Below, in pieces: positions 1-8,691 of a stretch of DNA of 64,000 nucleotides. Each line of letters opens with the position of its first letter. The stretch's first letter is position 1. The notes under the pieces are model-generated. The model was not told the DNA's origin, ran no database searches, and worked only from the letters and a program-made list of their open reading frames with translations. The stretch is from the NCBI GenBank assembly GCA_965261725.1, contig CBDHDU010000044.1, forward strand, positions 558,001-622,000. Reading direction: 5' to 3'. A program made the translations under genes and the position numbers. Origin of the DNA: CANDOC01 sp965261725. Lineage in GTDB: Bacteria > Pseudomonadota > Gammaproteobacteria > Pseudomonadales > Endozoicomonadaceae.

Positions 1-384
1 ATCTTCCCACTGCTCTTTCCCTGTCGGTTTGTACTTCACTTTCCACATTGCTAATGAGACACCGGCATTGCCGTGAATCATTGCTGTAACGCCTGAAGCG
101 GTGATTTTTGTGGCAGCTTCTTTAAAATCGCGCTTCAGCGCATTTTGTATTTCTTCTTTTGATGTCAGGTGCTCATCTACACCAGTACCCCAAAGTGTCA
201 GGGGACCTTTGTCTGCGAAGAGTCGCGTTATTCCGTCAACATCAGTTTTTATATAAGCCTGTACATAATTGTTCATGACATCTTTGACTGCTTGCTGATC
301 CGCATCTTCTGCAGTAACGGCAAAAGTGATATTTGCGATCAAAGCAGTAATCAGCAACACGAGAAAGCTGGCAGAGCGCATCAT
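1..384 (-). CDS. SnoaL/NTF2-like secreted protein (3' end beyond window)
   Basis: The reading frame runs on the minus strand from an ATG at 384 off the left edge, so only the first 128 residues are visible. It opens with a signal peptide (about residues 1-24, hydrophobic LVLLITALIANITFA). A helix with DQQAVKDVMNNYVQAYIKTD follows, then GITRLFAD and a strand-rich part. This is the usual start of a SnoaL / DUF4440 / NTF2-like cone fold: an N-terminal helix that scans for small ligands or acts as a minor hydrolase or isomerase. A GAGGA ribosome site lies 5 bases before the double ATG, and the first ATG was chosen. It is divergent from coaBC. Family-level assignment only; the substrate is unknown. 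Confidence 0.6.
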   Translation of the reverse strand, partial: MMRSASFLVLLITALIANITFAVTAEDADQQAVKDVMNNYVQAYIKTDVDGITRLFADKGPLTLWGTGVDEHLTSKEEIQNALKRDFKEAATKITASGVTAMIHGNAGVSLAMWKVKYKPTGKEQWED

Positions 385-478
385 TGTGTCCTCAGAGATT
401 TTTCCTGTACTTGCGAACCAGCATAGACCATAAAGACTGTACGGGTAGGGTGCGGGATGAAAAGGCAGGGATAACTGC

Positions 479-508
479 GTGATCTGAGGCAGGCGCGCAT
501 ATTATAAT
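479..508 (+). promoter_or_regulatory. Probable sigma70 promoter of coaBC
   Basis: A perfect TATAAT -10 box lies at 503-508. GTGATC at 479-484 is a weak -35 at an 18-base spacing. The predicted start lies about 24 bases before the coaBC ATG at 539. Confidence 0.45.
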
Positions 509-538
509 CGCCCAATTCAACCTTGTTCAGGTTTATGC

Positions 539-1771
539 ATGCAGCGATTAAGAAACAAACGCATTGTTCTGGGTGTTACCGGTGGTATTGCGGCTTATAA
601 AAGTGCCGAACTGACCCGGGAACTGCGCCGTCAGGGTGTTGAAGTACATGTGGTGATGACCCGTGCCGGTCAGGAGTTTATTACGCCGCTGACCATGCAG
701 GCGCTTTCTGGTAATCCGGTTCATACTGATTTGCTCGATCCGGCCGCTGAGGCAGGAATGGGACATATTGAGCTGGCTCGCTGGGCGGATTTGGTTTTAG
801 TAGCACCTGCGACAGCAGACTTTATGGCACGTATGGCAACAGGACATGGTGATGATCTGCTAACAACGCTGTGCCTGGCAACGCAGGCACCTATCAGTCT
901 GGCTCCGGCAATGAATCAGGGTATGTGGCAGGATGCTGCGACGCAGCAGAATATTGAAACCCTGAAAGAACGTGGTGTTACCTTGTTTGGTCCTGCTGAA
1001 GGCAGCCAGGCCTGTGGTGAAACCGGCCCTGGTCGAATGCTTGAACCGGTGCAGCTGGTTGAGAGTTGTGCAGGTATGTTCAGTAACCAAAGGCTGACAG
1101 GTAAACGAGTGATTATTACCGCAGGTCCTACCCGTGAGGCTATTGACCCGGTACGTTATATCTCTAATTACAGCTCAGGCAAAATGGGCTTTGCGCTGGC
1201 AGAGGCTGCTGCAGAAGCTGGAGCGGATGTACTTCTGGTTGCTGGTCCGGTGAGTCTTGATACACCAGAGCGGGTTACCCGACAGAATGTTGTCAGCGGA
1301 CTGGATATGCATAAAGCTGTTCATGAGAATCTGAATGGGCAGGATATTTTTATCAGTACGGCAGCTGTCGCTGATTATCGGCCGGCAGAATATGCCAGCA
1401 ACAAACTGAAAAAAGATCCGGAGAATGATTCCGGCATGGAATTAAAACTGGTGCGTAACCCGGATATTGTTGCGTCTGTGGCTGCGCTGGAAGGGGAAAA
1501 CCGTCCCTTTACAGTAGGTTTTGCGGCAGAGACAACCGATGTTATTGGTTACGCAATGGACAAACTGCGCCGTAAATCGCTGGATATGATTGTTGCCAAT
1601 GATGTATCCGATGAACGTATTGGTTTTAACAGTGATGAGAATGCCGTTACTGTGCTGGGCGCGAATATGGAAGAGTCTCTTCCTAAAGGCTCAAAACGTA
1701 CAGTTGCACGACAGTTGATTGGTTTGATCGGTGAGCAGTTTGAAGCTGCCCAGCCTTCAGATCAGGACTGA
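539..1771 (+). CDS. coaBC: Bifunctional phosphopantothenoylcysteine decarboxylase / phosphopantothenate-cysteine ligase
   Basis: CoaBC (Dfp) makes 4'-phosphopantetheine in coenzyme A synthesis. The CoaB half joins cysteine to phosphopantothenate using CTP, and the CoaC half decarboxylates the product with FMN. The N-terminal flavoprotein half (about 1-190) has GVTGGIAAYK, the catalytic histidine motif GHIELARWAD, the LAPAMN motif and the active-site cysteine in ACGETGPGRM. The C-terminal ligase half has ITAGPTREAIDPVRYISNYSSGKMG, STAAVADYRP and NKLKK. At 410 residues it is full length. The ATG at 539 keeps the conserved start, although its ribosome site is weak. dut follows 73 bases downstream, as in Pseudomonas-type genomes. 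Confidence 0.97.
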   Translation: MQRLRNKRIVLGVTGGIAAYKSAELTRELRRQGVEVHVVMTRAGQEFITPLTMQALSGNPVHTDLLDPAAEAGMGHIELARWADLVLVAPATADFMARMATGHGDDLLTTLCLATQAPISLAPAMNQGMWQDAATQQNIETLKERGVTLFGPAEGSQACGETGPGRMLEPVQLVESCAGMFSNQRLTGKRVIITAGPTREAIDPVRYISNYSSGKMGFALAEAAAEAGADVLLVAGPVSLDTPERVTRQNVVSGLDMHKAVHENLNGQDIFISTAAVADYRPAEYASNKLKKDPENDSGMELKLVRNPDIVASVAALEGENRPFTVGFAAETTDVIGYAMDKLRRKSLDMIVANDVSDERIGFNSDENAVTVLGANMEESLPKGSKRTVARQLIGLIGEQFEAAQPSDQD

Positions 1772-1779
1772 GATAACTG

Positions 1780-1808
1780 CCAGAGAGCTACTCCCTCCAG
1801 CTCTTTGG
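1780..1808 (+). terminator. Weak hairpin between coaBC and dut
   Basis: A 10-bp stem (CCAGAGAGCT with AGCTCTTTGG, one G-U pair) has a 9-base loop and no clear T tract. It may only attenuate, since coaBC and dut are usually co-transcribed. Confidence 0.3.
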
Positions 1809-1844
1809 TGGAATGAAAATATTGCTAACCAGACAGGCAAATAA

Positions 1845-2300
1845 ATGAGAAAACTGCAAACCCGTATTCTCGATTCCCGTATCGGTAATGAGTTTCCGCT
1901 GCCAACTTATGCCACTGATGGTTCTGCCGGTATGGATCTGCGTGCCTGCGTTGATGAAGCCGTAGTGCTTGAGCCGGGTGAAACCAAACTGATATCAACA
2001 GGTTTGTCTGTTTATATTGAAGATCCGGGTTTGGCTGCCATGCTGTTACCTCGGTCAGGTCTTGGACATAAGCACGGTGTGGTGCTGGGGAACCTGGTGG
2101 GGCTGATCGACTCAGATTATCAGGGACCACTGATGGTATCCTGCTGGAACCGTGGCAATAAGCCATTCACAATTGAGCCGGGTGAGCGCCTTGCTCAAAT
2201 GGTGCTGGTGCCGGTTGTTCAGGCAGAACTCGATATTGTTGAAGAGTTTGATGCCAGTCACCGGGGTGAAGGTGGCTTTGGTCATTCCGGCCGCCATTGA
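1845..2300 (+). CDS. dut: Deoxyuridine 5'-triphosphate nucleotidohydrolase (dUTPase)
   Basis: dUTPase hydrolyses dUTP to dUMP and pyrophosphate, keeping uracil out of DNA and supplying the thymidylate precursor. The homotrimeric dUTPase motifs appear in order: SAGMDLRA (motif 1), PRSGLG (motif 2), GLIDSDYQG (motif 3, with the catalytic aspartate), GERLAQMVLVPV (motif 4) and the glycine-rich tail RGEGGFGHSGRH (motif 5). At 151 residues it is the normal bacterial length. In Pseudomonas the next gene is algC and then argB. Here algC is missing, and a 218-base spacer with two hairpins follows. Confidence 0.97.
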   Translation: MRKLQTRILDSRIGNEFPLPTYATDGSAGMDLRACVDEAVVLEPGETKLISTGLSVYIEDPGLAAMLLPRSGLGHKHGVVLGNLVGLIDSDYQGPLMVSCWNRGNKPFTIEPGERLAQMVLVPVVQAELDIVEEFDASHRGEGGFGHSGRH

Positions 2301-2343
2301 ACGATTACAGACTGAATCAATAATAAGAATCATAATGTGTCAA

Positions 2344-2401
2344 TTGAGCGAAAATACCTTTTTCGCTCAAGACTTTTTCGTTAAAGGCAGTTTGCCTTTA
2401 A
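2344..2401 (+). terminator. Tandem hairpins downstream of dut
   Basis: There are two perfect hairpins in a row. TTGAGCGAAAA pairs with TTTTCGCTCAA (2344-2370, 11 bp, 5-base loop), followed by a short T run. TTAAAGGCA pairs with TGCCTTTAA (2381-2401, 9 bp, 3-base loop). They probably terminate coaBC-dut transcription and separate it from argB. Confidence 0.6.
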
Positions 2402-2518
2402 ACTGATCCTGCTCAGCGCGTGATGAATCAATCTCTGGTTGAATTCGCAGCCTGATGTGTTTGGTTGGAGTGAATACTCAGTAACTCCCTGTGCGCCATA
2501 TAACAACAAGGTATTCAA

Positions 2519-3421
2519 ATGCAGGACACAAAAGAGCGGGCAATTGAAACGGCAGGCATTCTGGTTGAGGCGTTGCCTTGGCTGCAGGCTTACCGGGATA
2601 AAACCATTGTCATTAAGTATGGCGGCAATGCGATGGAGTCCGAAGAACTGAAGAACAGTTTTGCCCGCGATATTGTGCTGCTGAAAGCGGTTGGTATTAA
2701 TCCGGTTGTCGTCCACGGGGGAGGGCCGCAGATAGGTCATCTGCTTGACCGGCTGAATATCAAAAGCGACTTTGTAAGTGGCATGCGTGTCACTGACAGT
2801 GAAACCATGGATGTGGTGCAGATGGTACTGGGTGGACTGGTCAATAAGGATATTGTTTCACTTATCAACCGACACGGAGGCCGGGCTGTTGGACTGACGG
2901 GCAAAGATGGTGACCTGATCAAGGCTAAAAAGCTTAAAGTCATACACCAGACGGAAGAGATGAAAGCACCTGAAATTATTGATATTGGTCACGTAGGTGA
3001 AGTGACTGACATCGAAAAAGGGCTGCTGGAAACACTCACTGCGTCAGACTATATCCCGGTTATTGCGCCCATTGGTGTGGGAGAGGATGGAGCCTCTTAC
3101 AACATTAATGCTGATTTGGTCGCAGGGCGACTGGCCGAGGTACTGCAGGCAGAAAAGCTGTTGCTGTTAACCAATACATCCGGTGTACTGGATAAGGGTG
3201 GCAGTCTGCTGACGGGGCTGACGACGGCGCATGTCGATGCCCTGATTGCCGATGGCACAATTTATGGTGGAATGTTGCCGAAAATCCGTTGCGCACTGAG
3301 CGCAGTCGAGCAAGGCGTAACGAGTGCCCATATTGTTGACGGACGTGTGATACATGCTGTTTTGCTCGAAATCCTGACCGATGCGGGTGTTGGTACGTTA
3401 ATTTCTAACTCTGATGACTAA
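2519..3421 (+). CDS. argB: Acetylglutamate kinase
   Basis: ArgB phosphorylates N-acetyl-L-glutamate, the second step of arginine synthesis, in the cytoplasm. Amino-acid kinase fold motifs are present: IVIKYGGNAM near residue 30 (phosphate-binding lysine and glycines), VVVHGGGPQI near 65, SYNINADLVAGRLAE near 190 and LLLLTNTSGVLD near 205. At 300 residues it matches the family. The N-terminal helix of about 25 residues before the kinase core is of the kind found in arginine-inhibited, hexameric ArgB enzymes (inference). slmA follows 47 bases later in the same direction, the same argB-to-slmA proximity as in other gammaproteobacteria. Confidence 0.97.
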   Translation: MQDTKERAIETAGILVEALPWLQAYRDKTIVIKYGGNAMESEELKNSFARDIVLLKAVGINPVVVHGGGPQIGHLLDRLNIKSDFVSGMRVTDSETMDVVQMVLGGLVNKDIVSLINRHGGRAVGLTGKDGDLIKAKKLKVIHQTEEMKAPEIIDIGHVGEVTDIEKGLLETLTASDYIPVIAPIGVGEDGASYNINADLVAGRLAEVLQAEKLLLLTNTSGVLDKGGSLLTGLTTAHVDALIADGTIYGGMLPKIRCALSAVEQGVTSAHIVDGRVIHAVLLEILTDAGVGTLISNSDD

Positions 3422-3468
3422 TACAGACTCGGATTGAGTTTGTATCAAGCGAAGCTGTTAATCCCCTG

Positions 3469-4059
3469 ATGGACAAACCGATCAAGATTTCACGTAAAGA
3501 ACAGATCCTGCAAACACTGGCGCACATGCTGGAAACAGCACCGAAGGAACGGATTACAACGTCCCGGCTGGCAAAAGAGGTGGGCGTCTCTGAAGCAGCG
3601 TTATACCGCCATTTTCCCAGTAAGGCGAAAATGTTTGAGGGGCTGATTGAGTTTATCGAGAATACTATTTTTTCGCGCATCACCCTGATTCTCACTGATG
3701 AGAGTGACGGCATGCGCCGCCTTGAGCAGGTTATTCGCCTGTTGCTGGTGTTCTGTGAAAGAAATCCGGGGCTGACCCGTATTCTGTGCGGTGATGCCCT
3801 TGTTGGTGAAACTGAGCGCTTGCGCAGCCGGGTCGTTCAGCTGTTTGAACGTTTGGAAACCCAGATCCGGCAGATTCTTCGCGAAGCTGAGCTCACTCAG
3901 AAACTGCGTACGCAAATGCCTCAGGGAATGACAGCTAACTTGCTACTGGCAGCTGCTGAAGGTCGTATTACTCAGTTTGTGCGCAGTGAATTTCAGCGCA
4001 AGCCAACTGAGAACTGGAATGATCAGTGGCAGTGCTTATCAACTGTCGTATTTAGATAA
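3469..4059 (+). CDS. slmA: Nucleoid occlusion factor SlmA (TetR family)
   Basis: SlmA binds specific chromosomal sites and blocks FtsZ ring assembly over unsegregated DNA. The 196-residue protein has a TetR-type N-terminal helix-turn-helix (TTSRLAKEVGVSEAALYRHFPSKAKMF in two overlapping stretches, residues about 24-50). The C-terminal dimerisation/FtsZ-binding domain has the SlmA-typical segments ERNPGLTRILCGDAL and LRSRVVQLFERLETQIRQ. The length matches E. coli SlmA (198). The ATG at 3469 has only a weak ribosome site. A single gene read in the argB direction. Confidence 0.95.
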   Translation: MDKPIKISRKEQILQTLAHMLETAPKERITTSRLAKEVGVSEAALYRHFPSKAKMFEGLIEFIENTIFSRITLILTDESDGMRRLEQVIRLLLVFCERNPGLTRILCGDALVGETERLRSRVVQLFERLETQIRQILREAELTQKLRTQMPQGMTANLLLAAAEGRITQFVRSEFQRKPTENWNDQWQCLSTVVFR

Positions 4060-4206
4060 GCCTGCCTGTTCGTCTGTTTTCTTTTTCTGCATAACACGTT
4101 ATCGGTTACTAAGACTGGTGGCGTGTCATGTGGAAAATTCGCGGGACGATACGGGATAGTTATTGTTATGATCGCAGATATCTTCACCACGGATTGACGC
4201 GAGTTA

Positions 4207-5340
4207 ATGAGTCGGCCAGCCAGAGTTTCTATTGACCTTGATGCTTTAAAATCCAATTACCGTTATGCCAAAAAGCTGACGGGTAAAAAAATGGCTGCCG
4301 TTATTAAGGCTGATGCATATGGTCATGGAATGGTTCGGATTGCGCATGCTCTGTCGTCTGAAGCCGATGCTTTTGCTGTTGCCTGTATTGAGGAAGCTGT
4401 AGAGCTCAGAGCAGCGGGTATTCAAAACGCTATCTTGTTGCTTGAAGGCTTTTTTGAAGCTTCAGAAATTCCGCTAATTGATGAACTCCAACTGGATACC
4501 GTTATCCAGCAGCCCTTCCAGATTGAAGCCCTGCAAAAAGTATCTGTTTCCAAACCCCTGCGTGTCTGGTTGAAAATGGATTCCGGGATGCACAGGGTTG
4601 GTTTCCTTCCTGAGTACTACCGAAAAGCCTGGCAGCAGTTACAAGAGTGTTCTGCTGTAGGCGATATTGTGTTGATGACACATTTTGCCCGGGCTGATGA
4701 ATCTGAGCAGGGTTATACACGAACGCAGGCTGAAACCTTTAATCAGGCAACACTGGGGTTAAGTGGTGAGCGCAGTTTGTGCAATTCTGCCGGTGTACTG
4801 GCATGGCCGGAGGCGCATGGTGACTGGGGACGCCCCGGGTTAATGCTGTATGGCGTATCTCCGTTTATTGACGTCCACAAAAATGTCGACGCTTTACGTC
4901 CGGTAATGAAACTCTCATCCGGACTTATTGCTGTCCGCGAGATTCCGAAGGGTGTACCGGTCGGATATGGCGGTAGCTGGATTGCACCACGCAAGACGAA
5001 AGCGGGTGTTGTTGCTTTGGGCTATGGTGACGGTTATCCACGCCATGCGCCTTCCGGTACACCCGTGTTAGTCAACGGCCAGCGAGTGCCTGTTATTGGC
5101 CGAATTTCCATGGATATGATTACCGTTGATCTGACAGACCTTCCGGAAGTTTCGATTGGTGATGAGGTGGTTTTATGGGGCGATCAAAACCTGTCGGCAA
5201 CAGAAGTTGCCGATATGGCAGGCACGATTCCCTATGAGCTCTTTTGTTCTGTCCGCAGAGTGCCGTTTTCCTTCAGTGAAATAGCAGAAAAAGACACCGA
5301 AGTTGCCGAGTGTGATTTAAGCCGAAAAGTACGCGCTTAA
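4207..5340 (+). CDS. alr: Alanine racemase
   Basis: This PLP enzyme interconverts L- and D-alanine for peptidoglycan. Lys34 in VIKADAYGHG is the PLP Schiff-base lysine. MDSGMHRVGF near residue 127 and the catalytic tyrosine region ALGYGDGYPR near residue 270 are present, as is GRISMDMITVDLT. The family normally has 355-375 residues; this one has 377, with a short extra C-terminal tail. Rubredoxin starts 57 bases after the stop. Confidence 0.96.
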   Translation: MSRPARVSIDLDALKSNYRYAKKLTGKKMAAVIKADAYGHGMVRIAHALSSEADAFAVACIEEAVELRAAGIQNAILLLEGFFEASEIPLIDELQLDTVIQQPFQIEALQKVSVSKPLRVWLKMDSGMHRVGFLPEYYRKAWQQLQECSAVGDIVLMTHFARADESEQGYTRTQAETFNQATLGLSGERSLCNSAGVLAWPEAHGDWGRPGLMLYGVSPFIDVHKNVDALRPVMKLSSGLIAVREIPKGVPVGYGGSWIAPRKTKAGVVALGYGDGYPRHAPSGTPVLVNGQRVPVIGRISMDMITVDLTDLPEVSIGDEVVLWGDQNLSATEVADMAGTIPYELFCSVRRVPFSFSEIAEKDTEVAECDLSRKVRA

Positions 5341-5397
5341 AACCCGATGACATAAAATAATAAATTAACATCTTACGGCTCCCGGAGAGAGTGCCTT

Positions 5398-5565
5398 ATG
5401 AAAAAGTGGCAATGCATTGTGTGTGGATTCATATACGATGAGGCTGAAGGCTGGCCAGATGACAATATTGCACCAGGTACTCGCTGGGAGGATGTTCCTG
5501 AAAACTGGGCATGCCCTGACTGTGGCGTGGGTAAAGATGATTTTGAAATGGTTGAAATCGGATAA
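5398..5565 (+). CDS. Rubredoxin (55 residues)
   Basis: This short gene starts at an ATG at 5398 behind a GGAGA ribosome site and encodes 55 residues. The four iron ligands are in the classic rubredoxin arrangement: WQCIVCGFIYDE (Cys6, Cys9) and WACPDCGVGKDDFE (Cys39, Cys42). The conserved APGTRWEDVPENW segment lies between them. Rubredoxin is a one-electron Fe(Cys)4 carrier, used for example by alkane hydroxylases or for peroxide and superoxide reduction; the partner is not encoded nearby. It follows alr in the same direction and may be co-transcribed. Confidence 0.95.
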   Translation: MKKWQCIVCGFIYDEAEGWPDDNIAPGTRWEDVPENWACPDCGVGKDDFEMVEIG

Positions 5566-5941
5566 ACAATTTAACCCGGATACTTACGTCAACAGAACCT
5601 GATAGTCTTGTGCAAGAGCATGTTTATGAAATATCCGGTTTAAAACGCTTGCCCTGATCAACTTGTCTGATTTAAGGTGTTAGCACTGGTGTTCAAATAA
5701 AGCGGCAGAGATCGCTCCAAACGCCGGTGTCTGCTGCTGTAGAGTAAAAGCAGTGTTGAGTAAAAGTAGTATTTGTGCCGGATTATCATTATGGGAACAA
5801 ACATTAACCATAACCCGTTAGCCCGGACAGCCATGAGCGAAACTGCGTTATTGTACTTTTGATGTATACCCCTGATGTAGAAAAGTGACAGCAGATTCGC
5901 AGTGAATAATAGCTAATAATAAAAAAAGGGATAGACGACGC
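5566..5941. other. 376-base intergenic region before HU
   Basis: No gene was found. A 13-base imperfect inverted repeat (TTTAACCCGGATA at 5570-5582 and TATCCGGTTTAAA at 5632-5644, one mismatch) encloses a small CTTG/CAAG hairpin and could end the alr-rubredoxin transcript. The rest presumably holds the HU promoter. I could not place -35 and -10 boxes with confidence. Confidence 0.4.
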
Positions 5942-6214
5942 ATGCGTAAACCGGAACTCGTCGACGCCATCGCCGATCAGGCCGATATCAGCAAGGATAA
6001 AGCTGCCAAAGCGCTGAACGCTTTTATTGAACAGGTCACTCAGGCTCTCAGCCAGCAAGAAAGTGTTAACCTGATTGGGTTTGGAACATTTAACCCACGT
6101 TCGCGCAGTGCCCGTACCGGGAAAAATCCCCAGACAGGCGAACCTATTGAAATTAAGGCCAGTAAGACCGTTGGCTTTAAACCAGGTAAAGCACTTAAAG
6201 AAGCTGTTAACTGA
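5942..6214 (+). CDS. HU family DNA-binding protein
   Basis: This is a nucleoid protein of the HU/IHF family that bends DNA without strong sequence preference. The 90 residues match the family exactly: an N-terminal helix pair (MRKPELVDAIADQADISKDKAAKALNAF in part), LIGFGTFNPRSRSARTGKNP with the DNA-intercalating proline region, and the C-terminal KTVGFKPGKALKEAVN. It is closer to HU (HupA/HupB) than to IHF. The ribosome site is AAAGGG, 9 bases before the ATG. It is monocistronic, with its own terminator. Confidence 0.93.
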   Translation: MRKPELVDAIADQADISKDKAAKALNAFIEQVTQALSQQESVNLIGFGTFNPRSRSARTGKNPQTGEPIEIKASKTVGFKPGKALKEAVN

Positions 6215-6220
6215 TCCTCT

Positions 6221-6264
6221 AGCCGCCAGCCTGAGCAGCAATAAATCAGGTTTGGTGGCTTTTA
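6221..6264 (+). terminator. Terminator of the HU gene
   Basis: AGCCGCCA (6221-6228) pairs with TGGTGGCT (6253-6260, one G-U). Inside it CCTGA pairs with TCAGG. A run of T follows (TTTT, then ACTTTTT). It lies 7 bases after the HU stop. Confidence 0.75.
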
Positions 6265-6366
6265 CTTTTTATCCTGCCAATCATCTTCCGATTATCTGCC
6301 AGTATCACTCATGCATTGTTATAGGTACAATTGGCCGGATAAATTTGAATCCTGTGGGGGGATGTC

Positions 6367-6741
6367 GTGAAGTTTCGTTTGTTGCTTTGGGGGTTGGGGA
6401 TCGTCATGACCCGTGCTGCCCGATCAGACAGGGAATTTAAAAAGAAACTTGAAGGGAAGGAATTAACCTTTGAGATTCGCAGCAATGACGGGGTGTCCCG
6501 TTATTTCAAAATAAGAAACAAGCGTGTCCGAACCTATAGTGGTCGTACCAAGGAGCCTGATTTTGCATTGGTTTTCAGCAGTGCAGGTAAAGGTTTTGCA
6601 ACGCTGACAGCAAAGAATGCGCAGCTGGCATTTATGGAAGGTATCCAGAGTCAGGATATCACTATTGAAGGTGATCCTGCTGAGGTGATGTGGTTCCAGA
6701 GCATCACACCACACTTGAAAGCACCTACCGTCCCCTTTTGA
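6367..6741 (+). CDS. SCP2-like sterol-carrier domain protein
   Basis: This 124-residue protein starts at GTG (6367) behind a strong GGGGGGA ribosome site. The segments LTFEIRSNDGVSRYFKIRNKRVRTYSG, PDFALVFSSAGKGFATLT, IQSQDITIEGDP and the run LAFMEGIQ resemble the SCP2 lipid-binding fold, in which small proteins carry hydrophobic ligands. The first residues (KFRLLLWGLGIVM) are hydrophobic and could anchor it. No pathway partner is adjacent; ppx lies opposite and convergent. The family call rests on overall pattern only. Confidence 0.55.
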   Translation: MKFRLLLWGLGIVMTRAARSDREFKKKLEGKELTFEIRSNDGVSRYFKIRNKRVRTYSGRTKEPDFALVFSSAGKGFATLTAKNAQLAFMEGIQSQDITIEGDPAEVMWFQSITPHLKAPTVPF

Positions 6742-6759
6742 TTTAGGGAAGAAAAGGGG
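6732..6759. terminator. Possible bidirectional hairpin between the SCP2-like gene and ppx
   Basis: CCCCTTTT (6732-6739) pairs with AAAAGGGG (6752-6759) over a 12-base loop. It overlaps the stop codon of the SCP2-like gene and lies downstream of the convergent ppx. Confidence 0.4.
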
Positions 6760-6805
6760 CCGTTGTATTCAGCATGCCCCTGTATCCCTCAGACGGCTTC
6801 TCATT

Positions 6806-8338
6806 TTACTCTACATTTAGCTGGTATCCTGCATAGAGGAATGACTGCTGTTCCTGCTGAAAGCTGGTTGCTGTCAATGGGTGTTTTTCCAGCCAGTTTT
6901 CGGGAAAACGGACGTTAATAGAGTAGTTTTTTGTCGTTAGCTCATATTTCGGTAACTTGTCGTTAATTCGGATTTGGGTCATTCGAATCGCGATTCGCAG
7001 TAGCATGATGAGCTGTAATAATGCCTGACTGTCTTTAGGTGACCATTCAGCCAGAGACGTAAGGGGCAGCCCTCTTCTGTGTCCCCTGATTAATAAAGCC
7101 AGCTGCTTTTGCTCGTAACCGGTAAAGCCGAGCAAGTCAGTATTCTTAATCAGATAAGCACCATGTTTATGAAACTGGGTATGAGATACGGTCAGCCCAA
7201 TTTCATGTAGCAGCGCTGCATTGCCAAGTAACTCACGCTTGTTTTTACTCAGATTCCAGTCAGCGGCTACCTGATCAAAGCATTTATAGGCATGCTTTTG
7301 CACTCTTTCTGCCTGAGAACGGTCAACGCGATAGCGGGAAATCAGTCCGTCAATTGTACGACGACGAACATCTTCATGCTGGTTGCGACCAACCATGTCA
7401 TAAAGAACACCTTCTCTCAGGGCGCCATCAGAATAACTCATGCTGGTAATGCTAAGCGCATCAAAAACAGCGGTTAAAATTGCCAAGCCTGCGGGAAAAA
7501 TAGACTGACGTTCCCACTTAAGCCCGGAAAAGTTCAGATTGCGGGTATGGCGTAGCGCGATGCATTCTCTCTTGAGTTGCTCCAGTAGCGGACGGGTGAT
7601 TTGGTCGCCGCCCTGCTGCAGATGGTGTTGGATAATCTGCTGTACCGATTTGATTGAGCCGGATGACCCAATGGCTTCACTCCATCCGAGTTGCTGGTAG
7701 TTTTGCTCAATATTCATCAGCTCTATACGGGCGGCGTAGTAGGCTTTTTGAAATGCTTCCGCCGTAATGTCGCCTTTAGGGAAATAACGACAGCTCCAGG
7801 AAACACAGCCCATGTGCAGGCTTTCCAGCAACTTGGGTTCGAAGCGTTCACCGATAATAAATTCGGTGCTGCCGCCCCCTATATCGACTACCAGTCGTCG
7901 TTCGTGGTCGTCTGACTGGGTATGAGAAACGCCAAGGTATATCAGCCGGGCTTCTTCTCTCCCGGTAATAATATCGATGGGGTGACCCAGTAATGCCTCT
8001 GCACGTGCTACAAATTCCTCTTTGTTACGGGCTTGTCGCAAGGTGTTCGTGCCAACAATTTTTACCTTGCTGGTGGGCATATCGTTGATGTACTGCGCGA
8101 ATTTGCTCAGGCAACTAAGCCCGCGTTCTATTGCTTCCCCGGAAAGATTACCATTCTGATCCAACCCGGCAGCCAGCTGGATTTTTTCTCCAAAGCGTTC
8201 CACTGGCCGCACTTCATGCTCATCCGGGCGGGCAATAATCATATGGAAGCTGTTTGAGCCAAGGTCGATAGCCGCTACCAGATTCTGGCTCATATTAGCG
8301 TCATCTTGTTTAGGCATAGGTTTTTTGGAATCAGTCAC
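6806..8338 (-). CDS. ppx: Exopolyphosphatase (Ppx/GppA family)
   Basis: This enzyme releases phosphate from the ends of inorganic polyphosphate and may also process pppGpp. The ASKHA fold is evident: phosphate-1 loop AIDLGSNSFHMII near residue 25, GREEARLIYLGV near 147, phosphate-2 loop VVDIGGGSTEFI near 170 and IGSSGSIKSV near 243. The C-terminal HD-like helical domain contains AALLHEIGLTVSHTQFHKHG near 378. At 510 residues it fits Ppx (about 500) better than the shorter GppA. It is divergent from trxA, the arrangement seen in Pseudomonas (ppx opposite trxA-rho). Two in-frame starts exist (residues 1 and 16); the first was kept. Confidence 0.93.
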   Translation of the reverse strand: MTDSKKPMPKQDDANMSQNLVAAIDLGSNSFHMIIARPDEHEVRPVERFGEKIQLAAGLDQNGNLSGEAIERGLSCLSKFAQYINDMPTSKVKIVGTNTLRQARNKEEFVARAEALLGHPIDIITGREEARLIYLGVSHTQSDDHERRLVVDIGGGSTEFIIGERFEPKLLESLHMGCVSWSCRYFPKGDITAEAFQKAYYAARIELMNIEQNYQQLGWSEAIGSSGSIKSVQQIIQHHLQQGGDQITRPLLEQLKRECIALRHTRNLNFSGLKWERQSIFPAGLAILTAVFDALSITSMSYSDGALREGVLYDMVGRNQHEDVRRRTIDGLISRYRVDRSQAERVQKHAYKCFDQVAADWNLSKNKRELLGNAALLHEIGLTVSHTQFHKHGAYLIKNTDLLGFTGYEQKQLALLIRGHRRGLPLTSLAEWSPKDSQALLQLIMLLRIAIRMTQIRINDKLPKYELTTKNYSINVRFPENWLEKHPLTATSFQQEQQSFLYAGYQLNVE

Positions 8339-8691
8339 CGCTTGAACTCAGCTTTTGGTACAACTATAAATGGTTAAAACGATAAACAGCATATCAGACC
8401 ACGCGATAATGCAAGAGAGATTGTGCAGGGAAGTTCATCGCAGGATGAGTGCCCTGTACAGCCTCCGGGTGGTAATGTAGCCTCTGGTTTGTGTTATTGT
8501 TCATGATCTGTTGATATATGTCCGCAATACAGCGCTACTCCGGTCGTTGTAGCTAATAATGAAAATACTTTCCTTGCCTGTACAGGGCAGGAACAGAGGC
8601 AGATAAGATAGCTGTTGCTGTTTGGTCAGTTTAAAGGCAAGTGATATGATCCGGAAATTCAAGACCCAAACAAAGCTAGGAGGCCGTAATA
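8339..8691. other. 353-base divergent promoter region of ppx and trxA
   Basis: No gene. It holds the trxA promoter listed separately. I see no other clear motif. Confidence 0.5.
8622..8650 (+). promoter_or_regulatory. Predicted sigma70 promoter of trxA
   Basis: TTGGTC (8622-8627), a 17-base spacer and TATGAT (8645-8650) preceded by TGA give an extended -10 promoter. Transcription would start about 35 bases before the trxA ATG, leaving a short leader with an AGGAGG ribosome site at 8678-8683. Confidence 0.65.

Noticed and set aside
169..426. An 85-codon plus-strand frame at the left edge
   Set aside because: It lies opposite the signal-peptide-bearing SnoaL-like gene, which has a proper ribosome site and family features.
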